From Gracilaria domingensis (taxonomy: Eukaryota > Rhodophyta > Florideophyceae > Gracilariales > Gracilariaceae), in the NCBI GenBank assembly GCA_022539475.1, contig VCMS01000132.1:62001-126000 (forward strand): 64,000 nt of DNA, read 5' to 3'. Made by a program: the position numbers and the translations under genes. The notes beneath the pieces are model-generated. The model saw only the letters and a program-made list of their open reading frames with translations. It was not told the origin of the DNA and ran no database searches. Below are positions 45,112 through 56,601 of this stretch, in pieces (the stretch's first letter is position 1; every line of letters begins with the position of its first letter).

Positions 45112-47340
45112 TCAAACATTGTCTGTTTCGTGCCTATCGCCGTCGGTGGGATTGTCTTCAGCAACCCGTTGACCTGATTCAGGACGCCCACGACGACGGA
45201 TTCTGTGCGCTGCGGGTGGCAAGGCACCGCCAACTGAAGGCGCCTTAGCCCGTTGTGGAGCGCCATCAGACTGCCGAAGGCGTTTGAACGGACCACCCCG
45301 TGGTGGTACAGCAACATTATCGGGCATTGTATCTGGCGCATCGGAGCCTTCGGAATCGGACATCGTCGTAACGACTTCCTGAACTCGACGGTCGAAACCA
45401 TTCATGATGGTTTTGTTGAGCTGAGCTTCGTTCTGCTCCAAAACTCTTTCAATGTTTTGCTTGAGTCGCTGCGCGTTCTCGCGAGCGACTTTTGCTAGAT
45501 CCTTCCCTAGCTCTTGCGTCTCTCCGACTAGCGCTTCGTACCTCTTGGACCGACGCAGCCATGAACGCGCGGACAGGGCGACGGCCCCTAGCCTCCAGTG
45601 CCCACTATAACCTCGGTTTAACATCTCAGCACTGAGCGTTTTGAATGCGGCGAAGTTGTGCTCCTCCAGGAAGGTCGAGGTACTGGGGACTATGTCAAGA
45701 GCAGGACCAGAAGCGAATACCAATACCTCCCTCTCGACAGCACAGATTCTCCCCGCTGACTCGTTGCGAGGCAAGCCCCGTGGAAGTACTACGAGAGAGC
45801 GATCGTGCACCGCGGCCGCATTTGCCACAGGAATGATTTGAGATGATTCAACCGGCATATCCCCCGCGTTCTCCATATGAGCTGGTTCCTCTTCTGAGAC
45901 GACCATTGTAACAGTGTCGGCAGTGTCAGAGACTCTCTGTAGGCATGATCGCGCTGGTTCTACGTTTGTTGCGCTTCCGACTCCGAAGAGCATAGCTGGA
46001 AGTGGTTTTAGAGGACTATCGGACATGAGACATGCGCCCACAAACCCCCTGCCTCGTGGAAAATAGTCAGGTACGACTATTCGACGTACCATTACTGGCG
46101 CTGTCCTAACGGGAAATGCGGAGTACGCTCTTCCGTCATCTTCTCCAGCTGGGTGGCGCGGGATTCTCTCGAAGCGGTCTTGTTCGTAGCTATACCAAAG
46201 GAAACCAGGCGTGGACGACCATTGAACACGGCATACGTAATCTAGCAGCTCCTCTACGCGAATAGGTGGATATTCCGTGCCACGAACGATATTTTGTATC
46301 CCCAGACCGCGCAGATACTTTATCAACATCCGTGGAAGCGGAACGAGGCGACCGCAAGGGCTGAAAAAGTCGTTCGTGTTGCTCCACACTCTCCAGTCTT
46401 TGGTGCGCACGTTGCAACGGACACCGTACTGGCAGGTGTCCAAGAAGGCCATAAGGACAAAAACTGCCCACTCCACGGTAAGGACCTGCCAGGTAAGCCA
46501 GTTCCGTCGATCGGTTGGTTGCAGAATTAATTGTCGCGAGTGATAAGCGACTAGCGGTGGGGTAGGGACTACCAAGAGGTTGGAAACCCTCCAGAACTCC
46601 TCCCATTCTGGATCATCAAATAGAGGCAGCCGTGGGTACAGTCCGATCCTGTCAGGCGCTTCCATGTCATGGAACTCAACTTGGTGCCAACAAAATAGGT
46701 ACTGAAGATTGGTCCGCATTCTACTATCTGGCTCAGCCATGTCGTTCCAGTAGACACGGTCTACCATCCAATACATTTTATCATACGGAGGTAGAAAGGC
46801 CATCAAGCCTAAGAGATTGTGTTGCGGTGGAGGAAAAGGCACCGACGGATCTGAGAACTCGCCGTACAACCCCCAGAGTATAGAGTTGACGCGGCGCTGG
46901 TAGTCCTCCTCGGCCAGGGTTCGGACATACTCCATATCGGTGAACACACCACCGTTACAGGTCGGAACCGTTCGGGCGTTCACGGGCATATGCACCCAGC
47001 GCTGGAGCCAGGCGACCTGGAGCGACTTTTTAGGACCGCGAGTGACCTCAGGGATGGCGGCGAAGCGGCGGGCGTCGAAGAAGTCAGCCTGTTGGCTCAT
47101 ATAATGTTGAACGGTGTAGGGCATGTTGGCGGTTCGGCTACACATCGGACCTCTGCCTACGGTGTGATCAAACGCATCGCCGGGACGAACGCCACTCCCC
47201 GTAGGTTGGCCGGTATACATCCCAGTTGCCGTAGAAACGCCACTAGAATCTGGTGCGAAGGGTACGTTCGACGGAAGGCGAGGCACCGATACATCGTCGT
47301 ACTGGCCAGGAGTGAATAGATCGCCACCAATGGAAGCCAT
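45112..47340 (-). CDS. 742-residue antisense accessory frame carried by gypsy element 2
   Basis: Uninterrupted minus-strand frame between pol and the 3' LTR; its ATG is 50 bases from the LTR and its stop about 660 bases from the end of pol. No known family was recognised. Residues 1-90 are Gly/Ser/Pro-rich. About 100-430 are Trp/Tyr/Pro-rich and look folded (for example WLTWQVLTVEWAVFVLMAF and TPGFLWYSYEQDRFERI). About 590-650 are a coiled coil (ENAQRLKQNIERVLEQNEAQ). The tail is acidic, then basic (HRIRRRGRPE), like a nuclear localisation signal. Such a long open frame in a 10-kb element argues for selection. Antisense genes at this position are known in Tat-lineage plant elements such as Grande. 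Transcription would have to start in or near the 3' LTR on the opposite strand. Confidence 0.7.
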   Translation of the reverse strand: MASIGGDLFTPGQYDDVSVPRLPSNVPFAPDSSGVSTATGMYTGQPTGSGVRPGDAFDHTVGRGPMCSRTANMPYTVQHYMSQQADFFDARRFAAIPEVTRGPKKSLQVAWLQRWVHMPVNARTVPTCNGGVFTDMEYVRTLAEEDYQRRVNSILWGLYGEFSDPSVPFPPPQHNLLGLMAFLPPYDKMYWMVDRVYWNDMAEPDSRMRTNLQYLFCWHQVEFHDMEAPDRIGLYPRLPLFDDPEWEEFWRVSNLLVVPTPPLVAYHSRQLILQPTDRRNWLTWQVLTVEWAVFVLMAFLDTCQYGVRCNVRTKDWRVWSNTNDFFSPCGRLVPLPRMLIKYLRGLGIQNIVRGTEYPPIRVEELLDYVCRVQWSSTPGFLWYSYEQDRFERIPRHPAGEDDGRAYSAFPVRTAPVMVRRIVVPDYFPRGRGFVGACLMSDSPLKPLPAMLFGVGSATNVEPARSCLQRVSDTADTVTMVVSEEEPAHMENAGDMPVESSQIIPVANAAAVHDRSLVVLPRGLPRNESAGRICAVEREVLVFASGPALDIVPSTSTFLEEHNFAAFKTLSAEMLNRGYSGHWRLGAVALSARSWLRRSKRYEALVGETQELGKDLAKVARENAQRLKQNIERVLEQNEAQLNKTIMNGFDRRVQEVVTTMSDSEGSDAPDTMPDNVAVPPRGGPFKRLRQSDGAPQRAKAPSVGGALPPAAHRIRRRGRPESGQRVAEDNPTDGDRHETDNV

Positions 47341-47390
47341 CTTCTCCAGTGTTGGTACTGCCGGGACGTCAGCGTCTAGGGGGGGGGCTG

Positions 47391-47856
47391 TGTAGTATTA
47401 TGAGCCTTAAGTTGGTTTCCGGATGGTCAGTCATCGCTGGTGTGTGCAGGAGTGGCCCATCAGTGGTGCACGTGGGCCCTTGCCGGCCCCCATATGCCTA
47501 TTTATTTTTACTTGTATTATTTGTACCATAGGTAGTATAGTTAGTACACGTGTTGCACTGCGTTACAGTGCACCACTCCAGAGGTTGAGGCGCCTCGCAG
47601 CCGATATTTGGGCCGCTCGAGCTGCGCCTCCCTCCTGTGGTAAAGTCAGAGACCCTCTTGGCAACTACTTGACCCTCAGGTTAGTAAGTACCAACACCAT
47701 TCAGGTTTTCAAGCCATCGCTACGTCGCTCGCCCTTTCCTGCAGGCACGACAGGTAGCGCTCGCCCATTGCACCTCCTTACCAGTGGTCTCGCCGTTGGC
47801 CCTCATCCTTTGGACCATTCCTCCCCGTGGTTAGTGACCCGTGCCACTATACTACA
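47391..47856 (+). repeat. 3' LTR of gypsy element 2
   Basis: Follows a run of nine G within CTAGGGGGGGGGCTG and ends ACTACA before the TCCTC duplicate. One base differs from the 5' copy (T/C in the CCTCCCTYCTGTGG segment). Confidence 0.95.
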
Positions 47857-47870
47857 TCCTCGCTGAAGCA

Positions 47871-50224
47871 TCACTTCGGATCCTGGGACAACTTCTTTGT
47901 GTGCTCCCCGGACAGAATTGGGACAATCTCGTCGCCGTTGCTTACTTCCAATGCAAGCTCTACTACCTCGATCACAATGAAAGCAGTAAATTGAAACACA
48001 CGAATTGGAGCTTTATCCTTCCCAGTCTCAGCACTACCGGCTTGGTTCTCGTGCCCACGAACCAACAGAGCAGCAGATTTCCCTATACAGCGGCAAGTCT
48101 TGTTGTTGCAGCAACACAAAGCTGGCGTACAGTTGCACTCTAACGCTCGCACTTTCGCAGGACCGCTTCTAACTTGCGCTTTTTGCACTCAGCCTCACGC
48201 CGTAATTGATCAAAGAAGCGTTTTTCCTTCCTTTCCAAGGCAAGGCGTTCTGCAGTCTCGCGATCCTTAGCTCGCTGTTCTGCTTGTTACACTTTCCTTC
48301 GTTCTTTTTCTTCGGATTCACGTTGCGCTTCTTCGGGTTCCATCTTGCGAAGAGCCGAGTTCTCTCCATGTGTCACCCATTCCGCCGGCTGTCCAGCGCC
48401 AAAAAGTGTTCGCGGTTCATTTTTGGATATCTGCACTGCATCCTCGTCGCTTTCCAGTTGAGGAATGAGTTTTATCAAGATTGAGTTCACAGTTTCTGCC
48501 TCCTTTAGCAAGGCAGAGAACTTTTTGATCTTCGTTGAGAACCACTACACCTGCGCCATCATGATTCCTTCCAGCTCGTGGAACGTGTCTCTGTCAGACT
48601 GACGTACACGAACCGTGCCAAGGGTTGAAAATTCTTTGGATGCCTCCATTTTTGCTTCTTCTTTCTTAATCACAGCACTCTTCTCGTCTTTATAAGTCTT
48701 GAACTGGTCCAGAAAACGTCTGTTAAAAGGACATGTATCTGATTTGTTGAGAACAGCTTTGACATCCGCCTTCGATATTTTTTCCCATGAGTAGACCGCA
48801 CATGCAAGATTAAAGTTCACACTGTTTGTGTTCACACGGCCTTGCCGACAGAACTCATCCATAATGATCCTCATGTTGCTGCGGAACCTCCTGCTTATGA
48901 GCTGATCACATGGATGCGGGAAGTGAGAGGTATTCGCTCCGTTAATACATGCTTCAATTAGATGAGCAGCGTAGTAATCAACCCACTCTAAATCCTTCGT
49001 AGATCAGTGTCCATCCAAGAAGAGCAAGTAGAATGTTTTCTCCGGAATGTACCGTAACGCTGTGTCTTCAACATGCTTCCTATAAGAAATTTTTGCGGTT
49101 TGTGGAGCATGCGCGGATATTAATTGGACGCTTTTTCAAAAATTAGAGAGCGCTTGGTAGTGAAATAAATCAATAAAATCACGCCATACGGCCTCATCTA
49201 GGGTGTCAAAAGGAAAGACGATAAGAATATAGAAGGAACATTGAAGGATAGTGTTGGTGGGACATGACACTCCTAATAGCATAACGTGCAACGAGAACAA
49301 CCATAATGCACCCTCCAATGACACTCACAAAATTGAAAAAGTTGAAAATTTAATCTGCACCGTGTCAAAAAGGAGGTCTCGCGGAAGCCTGAACGAGTGT
49401 AGTGTGAGGGTCCGGCACATCCAAATTCCTTCATGTTACGTTCACAAAATTGAAAAAATTTCTCATAGGAGCTTTACCGAACATGGCATGAAAATGCCTT
49501 CCAAAAAAATATATTCGCTTACCTTGACTATACCATCGGGATGGAACCAATTCGGCTTTCTGAATCGCGCTATAATTCCACACGGAGGTGCAATACACAT
49601 CCCTTGCACTGGAGCCCACCAGTCGGAAGACTTGCGTTTACCGGCTAAAATGAAGAATGGAGGTGCGATACGGCCTGGGGCGGAAACAGTAATGACAGCC
49701 ATTATATGTTTGAATACTTCATAGCTTGATTTGACCCAGCGAAGACCTCGTTTCTCGAGTTCGTAGCTGTGAAGGCTTTCCACCGCTTCCCGCTTAGGTG
49801 TTCCCCGCAGTTTTGTCAACATTTCAAATACGGCTCGGCGATGTAAAAAACCCAGGGGGTAGCCTCCCAATGCGTTAAAGTACAGGAAAAAGGTCTCAAC
49901 ATGCTCATAAAAATGTGATGCGAGCTTTGCGTACTCTCTGTTCTCGACGAGCGTGAAGCAGATATCGCAATTCACTGCTCTGTATTTGCGTATAAAGTCA
50001 TCGCTTGGAACACCGTTCTTAAATCCTGTTCTATAAGCCGCGGCAATGCGAGAGGGAACATGCTTGAACTTGTAGTGGTCTACCGCAAACCCAAGCTCTG
50101 CGGCAGTAATTAGTCGAGTTTAAATCATCTCACACTCTTCATCAGTCAATTAAAACGAAAAAACTGGATAGATTTCCATTATGAGTAAGTGTTAAAGGTC
50201 GTTAGCATTGTCCGCCGCTGCCAT
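47871..50224 (-). pseudogene. pogo/Tigger-type (DDE_1) transposase, decayed DNA transposon
   Basis: Starts MAAADNANDL at 50224. LTDEECEMI followed by GFKNGVPSDDFIRKY (about 50150-50000) matches the N-terminal DNA-binding region of pogo transposases. The catalytic domain shows TVSAPGRIAPPFFILAGK near 49670 and FYLLFLDGH near 49015, the family's second Asp region. A Lys/Glu-rich helical stretch follows (48874-48287), and a Cys-rich tail (CTPALCCCNNKTCRC) near 48130. Frames change several times and stops occur, for example after LDGH at about 49005. About 300 bases (49150-49460) inside the catalytic domain do not fit the family and may be an insertion. The left end now abuts gypsy element 2. Terminal inverted repeats and TA duplications were not located. 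Confidence 0.65.
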
Positions 50225-53200
50225 TTTGATGCGGTGTACTCTTGATTTGCTAACTCAAGTAACACGTGAAACATCGCGAATGTTTCGCTTCCTGTTGAGA
50301 AGAAGGAAGGCTTCTCTGCAAGGCTCCTCTGCGTGCATGAGCTTGATGTCTCATGCACTCGACTCTCTCCCTGTGCTCTGAGGTCCGCCTTCCCCTGGAC
50401 AGTTGCATTATGGCAGCGCTACAGCATTGCAGCTGCAGCTCAGACAAGGTGTCAGAAGAACCCCGGATTTCACACTATTAGGGTGTCCTCCACTGTCGTT
50501 TACATTGCGGGAAAGATGTTGGGGTGGGTCTTGGGGATGATGTGTGGAGGGAGATACGCTGGAAGAGAAGAGTTTCGGCTGGTATTTATTTTGGCGGGAG
50601 GTTGTTCCAAAATTAACCATGTCCCAAAACTAGCCTCCCAGAAGGGTACCTTTGAAGTCGTGCCATTTTGAAGAGCGGTAAAAAGCAATTCAAGTTGTTT
50701 TCTTACGGGGTGATTATTAAGTCAGTGAACAGGATGGATAATTACTTTCATTGTTTTTAACTAATACGTGTTTCGTACAGAGCGTTTTTGGTAAAGGTGG
50801 TCAGCCAATGGCCGGTGCCCGATTGCTTTGTTAAAAGTGCGCTGTTGTAGTACGTTTGCCAGTACCATACTTGAAAAATACTTCGGAGCATGTATGAATA
50901 CATCCATTCCTCCACAAACATGCAAGCGACAAGCCTTGTCGCATGTCACATTATGGTCGACGCGTGAGCGTGCCACTTCTAAGTATCATCGAAAATATTC
51001 CATCCATATGCCAATACTCATACAATTCTAATATTTGGTATCACTAGTACCAAGGAGTTATGATTAAGATTCCTGTTACATCGGGCAACCATATTTTGCA
51101 CTACTTTGTTCTAACCAATGGTACTGGTACAAATTCGCAACACATTTATCGTTCGGCTCCAGAACCATGCTTGTAGGCGGTGATGCTCCTAGAAAAAAAA
51201 GATAAAGAGAAAATCTTGGGAGTGTATGGCATGTATTCTTCTTGGTGGCGATGATTTTTGCTAAGTTGTAGTGATACCATTGAAATGAAGAAAGAAGTTG
51301 TTTTGGTCATTTGGGCTATTTTTGTGTTATATCAGTGGTCATAGGTTTTCCAAGTGCGATTATCCTTTGCACCCAAAATTTCCAATGTGAATTTCGACGG
51401 TGAGCTCAACGAGAACCTGGACTAGGATGTCTGCTCTCTACTAGACAATTTTATTGGTTACCGTTTGGCTGCTAATTGCCGTTATCAGCCTGGAAGATGT
51501 CCAAAACTTTCAAAGTAAGCTACTGTGGGCGACAGGAAGAACAATATTGTCTGTCGAAATAATGCTTTGTACCTATTCTGGTCTATGATAAAGAGGTCTT
51601 CTGTGGAAGGTGAGGTATTTCGTATGAAATGTTTTGGAGAAACACCAACAAACTACGGGGTTTGGGTCCTCATTTTGTAAGGGAGCGTCTTGTAAGGGGG
51701 CGTCTTGAATATCTAGTTTGAGATGTATGAGTTATAGCGCACCGTACCCTATTGTGGATAGTGTGCCTTAATGTGGCTCACATAAATTTTATAAGTTTTG
51801 GTCGAAAATGGATTTTCTGAGAGAAGAACAAAGCGAACACCAACTTCGCTATCGCGCCATGGCAAGTAAAGCGCTAGGCGCGCTCTCTAGCTTCCAACAC
51901 TGGGAAGGCCTTTCTCTCTGCGATATTGCCATGAAACGGCCGTAGCAGAGAAACAAAACAGCAACACTGCCTCCACAAACGGTAGGAATAGAATAATGTA
52001 GAAGGTATCTACTACGAGCGGATGGCCACAATCGCACTCGCAGTTAAATATACTTTCCTTAGTCTCCAATAGAACATCGATGAAAGCGGCACCATCCGTA
52101 TTGATGCGAAGCGTGGCGCAAATCTTACAAACAATCCGGTTCTGGCTTTGTTAGAGCGCATAAGAGAACGCTAATATGTGAAGAAGTTTAAAAAAGACGG
52201 GAGAAAAGGAAAGTTGGCTCGAAAGTTGTAAACGAGACTTCTTACTCTCTTTGTCGCTTGGAGTAGCTGGATTCAAGGCGTCCCTGGTTGCGCCAGAAAC
52301 TGAAGTAGAACCCCGAACAGATACAACGCAACCGCAGGCCTGGCCCTGTTCTCGAGCGTCAGTTGTCCAGCTTCTTTGGCTTCTTATGGCACGACAGTCC
52401 TTTTGTGCACTAGAAAGGATGATGATTGATGATTTAAGCTAGTAGTTTTTATAGGCTACTGTTCACGTGCGTTAAAGATATTTCAAACCCGATTATGGCA
52501 CATATCCGTTTTTGTTACTATTTGAGAAGGTCTTTCTTCCTCATTTTTGTTCAAAACTATTAAAGTAAGCCATGCAAATATCTGAATGAGGTTTGACTGC
52601 CGTCTTTCCTTTTATTCAAGACAAAGAACACATTACTGAGAGTTTTGTGTGCTGGACAGTGCCCAACACTTGATGCGGTTCTCTGAATAAGCGACAATTA
52701 TTCACATTTGGGCACTTTACCATACGCCATTTCCGTTTTTAGGGAAAACTGTTCGGTTTGGGCCAACACAAGATACCGACGTATATGAGATTCTTAGTCA
52801 ATAAATTTGAAAAGGTTCCGTGTCCGGACCAAATCGGGTGCGATTGTTCTAGTTTCTTAATCATTTTCAATGTTTTTCTTCAATCTTTTGGGCGTTGGAG
52901 ATCGAAATTTTGTGGGAATGCTTATTTGAATTTTTGCACGTGGTGATGGTCTATAGTAATTGAACGAACCTGAATATGTTTTTTAAGAGCAATTACGGGA
53001 AATAGATGACTAGGACTACACAACACGGTCTGGCTGCCCCAGGAGGGACATCTTCGTCCTCGTCACCCTCATTGCCCATCCTCTCGCTGGCAAACAGCTG
53101 CTCTGGTTTTTCCTGCCATCTCCCTGGGGCGTGCTGCGCCGTCTTTGATGAGCACAACAATGGATGCTCTCCATGTGAAAGCAATAACTCATTGCTTGTG

Positions 53201-53702
53201 TCAGCACATCTGCTGAGACCACTTGAACCAAAGTATTCAAACAGAGTTTGAATGTTCTGGAAAATGCAAGTGTGCAAATCAGACAGGGTTACTCCCTTTC
53301 TGGCTTTCAGAGACTGTATTTAGAGGCGTTGGAAAGGCGTTGTTGCGGACATGCATATCTAGAGTGTATCAAAAAGACCTACTCTAAACTGAATTTTCAA
53401 CTCGATACAAGCGATATTATTGGGGGAGGAGAGCGGTTTATTACCGCAAAAGCAGGAGTTATGTCAACAACCGAGCGCAGACAACGTGGCACGAGAGAGC
53501 TAGTTTAGGTCCCGAGCCGAAGGCGAGGGGCCCATTTAGCTGTCAAGTGACCCGTTGTCGCACGAGGTTGTCGACATAACGTGCGTATTTAATGATCGTT
53601 TAACCAGTCACGTGATGGTGATATCGCGAAACCCTCTACAGTGAATTTGCTATATCACGATTTTTGGAAAAATCCATACACAAGGCATTTTTGTCTGCAT
53701 TG
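50225..53702. other. Gene-poor spacer
   Basis: A+T-rich sequence with only short open frames (for example 50333-50671 and 53006-53508, plus) and no motif. No repeat longer than a few bases was noticed. The pogo right end should lie in the first few hundred bases. Confidence 0.4.
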
Positions 53703-53705
53703 TAA

Positions 53706-53723
53706 CAGCATCTCTATCAAAGG
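53706..53723 (+). repeat. Left terminal inverted repeat of the Harbinger element
   Basis: Shares AGCATCTCTATCAA exactly with the other end; preceded by the TAA target copy. Confidence 0.82.
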
Positions 53724-53961
53724 CCCAAAATCCTATTTATTTAAGATGAGGTCAGAAGCGCAACCCTATCAAGTGTCCAAAACCAAAAACATTTAGGCAG
53801 CGACCCTAACTTCTTCCTAAACTCAAACGAGTTTAGACAGCAATTTGGGTTTCTGGCTAAATTTCCAAACCTTTCATGTCTTTTCACGTTGTGATCCTGT
53901 CTGATTCCGCAGCTCGTGCCAATTCAGGACACGAACAATTGAGTGCAACATATCTGCGCTA

Positions 53962-54823
53962 ATGCGTTCTCCGGGCAATACCCTCTCGTTTTATTTCGTT
54001 CCTACGAAGCCAAGTTCCAAATGGACACCACCAGAAGCCTCAATTTCACTCCCAATGAGATTTTGCACTAGCGAGGTCATGGATTTTGCTTCTCAGTCCA
54101 CTATGAAGCAAAATGCAGACACCTTTTGGAAAGCTCTGGCAAAAGCTTATGGAAAGCAACCAGATTGCTTTAGTTCTCGCTCCTCGCGTTTACAACAGCT
54201 TGAGCTCGAGCTGGAATACCGTAGCTCGAACAGCACAAAAATATTTGGTCGCTGAGAAAATCTACTGTGCGAACATCCCTTCTGGCGAAACGGAAGAAGA
54301 CACGGTCAGAAACACAGTGACCTTGTACCAGAAGAACAACAAATTTAAGTACAAAGGTGAGCTGCGAACACCGAGCTTCATTACTTTTACTGCCGCTACA
54401 AGCCTTCTCTCTACTTGTCCAAAGTCTTCCGGACAAATCCGAAGGAGCTCTCAAAACGCAGTTGAATACAAACCAATTGCAAAAGGAAATCAAGTGTCCG
54501 AAAACATAGCATCCACCGAAGAGCCTTTAACAGCATACATTCCAATGTACAGTCAATGCAGCGGGTGCACAACAGGGACGAAGAAGCGCAACGCTCAAAA
54601 GGAAACAGAACGTAATCTCTCAAAAGTAGCTAAAAAGCATGGATGCTTTGTCTGCCGCCATCTGCGATTCAGCCAAAAACAAGAGAATGGCGGCTTCAAT
54701 CCCGTGAAAATTGAAAATATTGCACCGATAGTGTGTAACAACAACAGAGAAAAACAAAGGACTGGGACAATTGATGCAAAAGGCGGCAATATTCAGTGGT
54801 TTCCGGAAGAGGATGAACGATGA
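53962..54823 (+). pseudogene. Harbinger Myb/SANT-like DNA-binding protein, frameshifted
   Basis: The transposon's second protein, which in this superfamily helps the transposase enter the nucleus and bind the ends. Visible blocks: SFYFVPTKPSSKWTPPEAS (tryptophan of the Myb-like helix unit), TFWKALAKAYGKQ, then LSSSWNTVARTAQKYL and SGETEEDTVRNTVTLYQKNNKFKY. These follow the order of PIF-associated NAM/Myb-like proteins (FW..v...Y / L..RW..i...v.kf.g / SGa.eed....A..mY). The first two blocks are in frame 1 and the rest in frame 2, with the shift near 54165. The usual FkxxxCWxxLrxxPKW end is partly readable near 54345-54425 (FITFTAATSLLSTCPKSS). A basic tail follows. Confidence 0.68.
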
Positions 54824-55004
54824 TATTAACTTTAGTCAAGAAAGTATTTTGCGTTGAGTGGGAAGCACGTATCCGTAGCAATTGAACAATGAATGCCGAG
54901 CAGCACACGTGAACAGCAAGGAGAAGGACATGATTCCCCACAAGAGGAGCCACAGGTCGTTTAAGCAGTCACTACTGGTGGCCAATCACTTTCAGGCAGC
55001 GCTT

Positions 55005-56078
55005 CTAAATGAATTCTCTCGAAAATCGAGATTCAGAGCCCTTCTCTAGAAATTGAGTGTGGGAAGGAGCCCCGCTCCTGCGTCTATGGCGCGGTAGGCG
55101 CCGTAGGCGCTCTTTCGATAGAAATGAACTGATCATTGATTGGAATTGGAACTCCCGAAAATCCGACAAGTGATTGGTGCGAGCTTCGTAGAGTTGTTGG
55201 TGCTGCTGGGAACTGGTAACAAGATCAGAGCACTCTAATAAAGAGCTCAGCCTATCGATCCCTGAGTTGTTAATATCGCCTTCAATTTGCTCCTCCATCG
55301 CAATTGGCAGTGATGTCTCTTAAGAAAACTCTTCAATGAGGCTGACAGGGTCGCCGTCTTTGTCAGTTTCGCTTCGTAGTTCTCCACGCACGTTCATATC
55401 AACCAACATATTTTGCAGGACTACAAAAACCTGAGTTATGAGCACAGTTCTCTCGTCGCTCGAATTGAACATTTCGTGTCTCAGTGTCTTAAAGCGGCCT
55501 TGTAGGCAACCGAAAAAGCAGTCGATATCTTTGCATGTTCCTTCTTGCGCTATGGTCATCGTTGTTTCCCGTTCGTTAACTGGCTTATCGTTTGGGCCTA
55601 CAGAGAGTGCATGTGAAGGGTAGATTCTGTCTACCAAATAATACAGAAGTCCATGTGAAACAGAGCCGTTAGCTTTATAGACTTCCAACAGAGTCATTCA
55701 TCGGTTGTTGGACGGAACGTAGATAAAAAGTGGGCTGTTACCCACTAAAGTGAGGTCGTTGTTGTCACCGCACCGTCCAGCAAACCGGTGCCAGCAATAC
55801 AAATAGCTCGAAAACCAATCGCGGTTTCTTCGACGGACTGTTGCAGTCAATTGGTGACGCCCAGAGTATTTTCTCGGAGAACTTATTGGGATAGGCAGTA
55901 TTGCTGTGAGAGCTCCCATACTGCGTGCTGCAGCTTGCTCTTCTGCGTCACTGAGTGTTAAGAATTCGTCGTCAGAAGAGCTCTTGCTCCGTTCGGAAGG
56001 GGCGCGGGAACAAGCGGTGCTGAGAAAGAACGAAAACAGTGTGCATGAACTCCAAATGTGGAAGTGTTCTGGCAACAA
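55005..56078 (-). pseudogene. PIF/Harbinger transposase (DDE_4 type), decayed and shortened
   Basis: One minus-strand frame with in-frame stops, including a TGA at 55700-55698. Recognisable blocks: DWFSSYLYCWHRFAGRCGDNND (the DxxG.xGxxND box), LVGNSPLF, VSHGLLYYLVDRIYP (family pattern yYLaDgIYP), CKDIDCFFGCLQGRF (pattern RKDVERaFGvLqxRF; the catalytic Glu position now reads Asp) and VFVVLQNMLVDMN (pattern ciiLHNMiie). About 250 codons reach the stop at 55320, against 350-450 in intact members; most of the N-terminal catalytic half before WHRFAG is missing. Similar sequence continues to 55005 (ARTNHLSDFREFQFQ). DNA cleavage activity is surely lost. Confidence 0.78.
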
Positions 56079-56179
56079 GTCGGCGCCACGTTTTGGCTTT
56101 CACGATATTTATAGTGGCGCGCACTGGTAGCCAAATCAAATTTTACACAAATGGGGTGTTTGGAACTTTGCTTTGGGTT

Positions 56180-56196
56180 CCTTGATAGAGATGCTC
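56180..56196 (-). repeat. Right terminal inverted repeat of the Harbinger element
   Basis: Reverse complement GAGCATCTCTATCAAGG pairs with 53706-53723; followed by TAA at 56197-56199. Confidence 0.82.
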
Positions 56197-56601
56197 TAAT
56201 GATGAAGATATAGCTATGCAAGACGTCGGCATCACAAGCGCAGAGCTACAGAATCGCGTGTGCGGTCGGATGCTCGCGCGGCGGCCAAGGGCAAGAGATA
56301 CGGGATCAAGGAGAGTAGAACTGTATGCCCTCCGGCGTTCCCCTTTTCTCTCCCCGGACTCGCGTCTGGTGCAGCTCTTCTTTATTGTCGTTCTTCCGGT
56401 CGTCGGAGCTGCGCAAGATCCCGAGCCCGCGCCGGAGCGCTGCCCGGGTCCTCTGAGTCAGCGCACATGACGCGAGGACCTCGGTAGTGAACAGCAAGGC
56501 ACGGCCACTGCTACATCCGCTTCTTGGCAAGGATGCGGTCTCTATCGGCCAGATTCCCAGCAAAGCAGTTGTAGTAACCGAAAAACGGATCTTCAAACGC
56601 C

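Larger units (their letters stand above)
37176..47856 (+). mobile_element. Ty3/gypsy chromovirus-type element 2 with antisense accessory frame (fossil, young)
   Basis: A 10.7-kb element with 466-bp LTRs that differ at a single position by eye, flanked by perfect TCCTC duplications (37171-37175 and 47857-47861). It is therefore the youngest insertion in the window. Parts: gag (37767-39947), pol with protease, RT, RNase H and integrase (40037-44455), a chromodomain at the end of pol, then 2.9 kb containing a long reading frame on the opposite strand, a G-rich tract (47376-47388) and the 3' LTR. It is slightly broken, about two interruptions in the sense frames; gag and pol lie in different frames, which in this family can be bridged by programmed frameshifting. 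It inserted next to or into the pogo-type transposon on its right. Confidence 0.96.
53706..56196. mobile_element. PIF/Harbinger DNA transposon with both genes, TIRs and TAA duplications
   Basis: Ends pair as inverted repeats: CAGCATCTCTATCAAAGG at 53706-53723 and, read from the other end, GAGCATCTCTATCAAGG at 56196-56180. Each is flanked by TAA (53703-53705 and 56197-56199), the 3-bp target typical of PIF/Harbinger. Inside are a Myb/SANT-like protein gene on the plus strand and a DDE transposase on the minus strand, convergent, the standard two-gene plan. Both genes are decayed, so the copy is not autonomous now. Length is 2.49 kb, shorter than intact two-gene members, in line with internal loss in the transposase. 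Confidence 0.85.
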
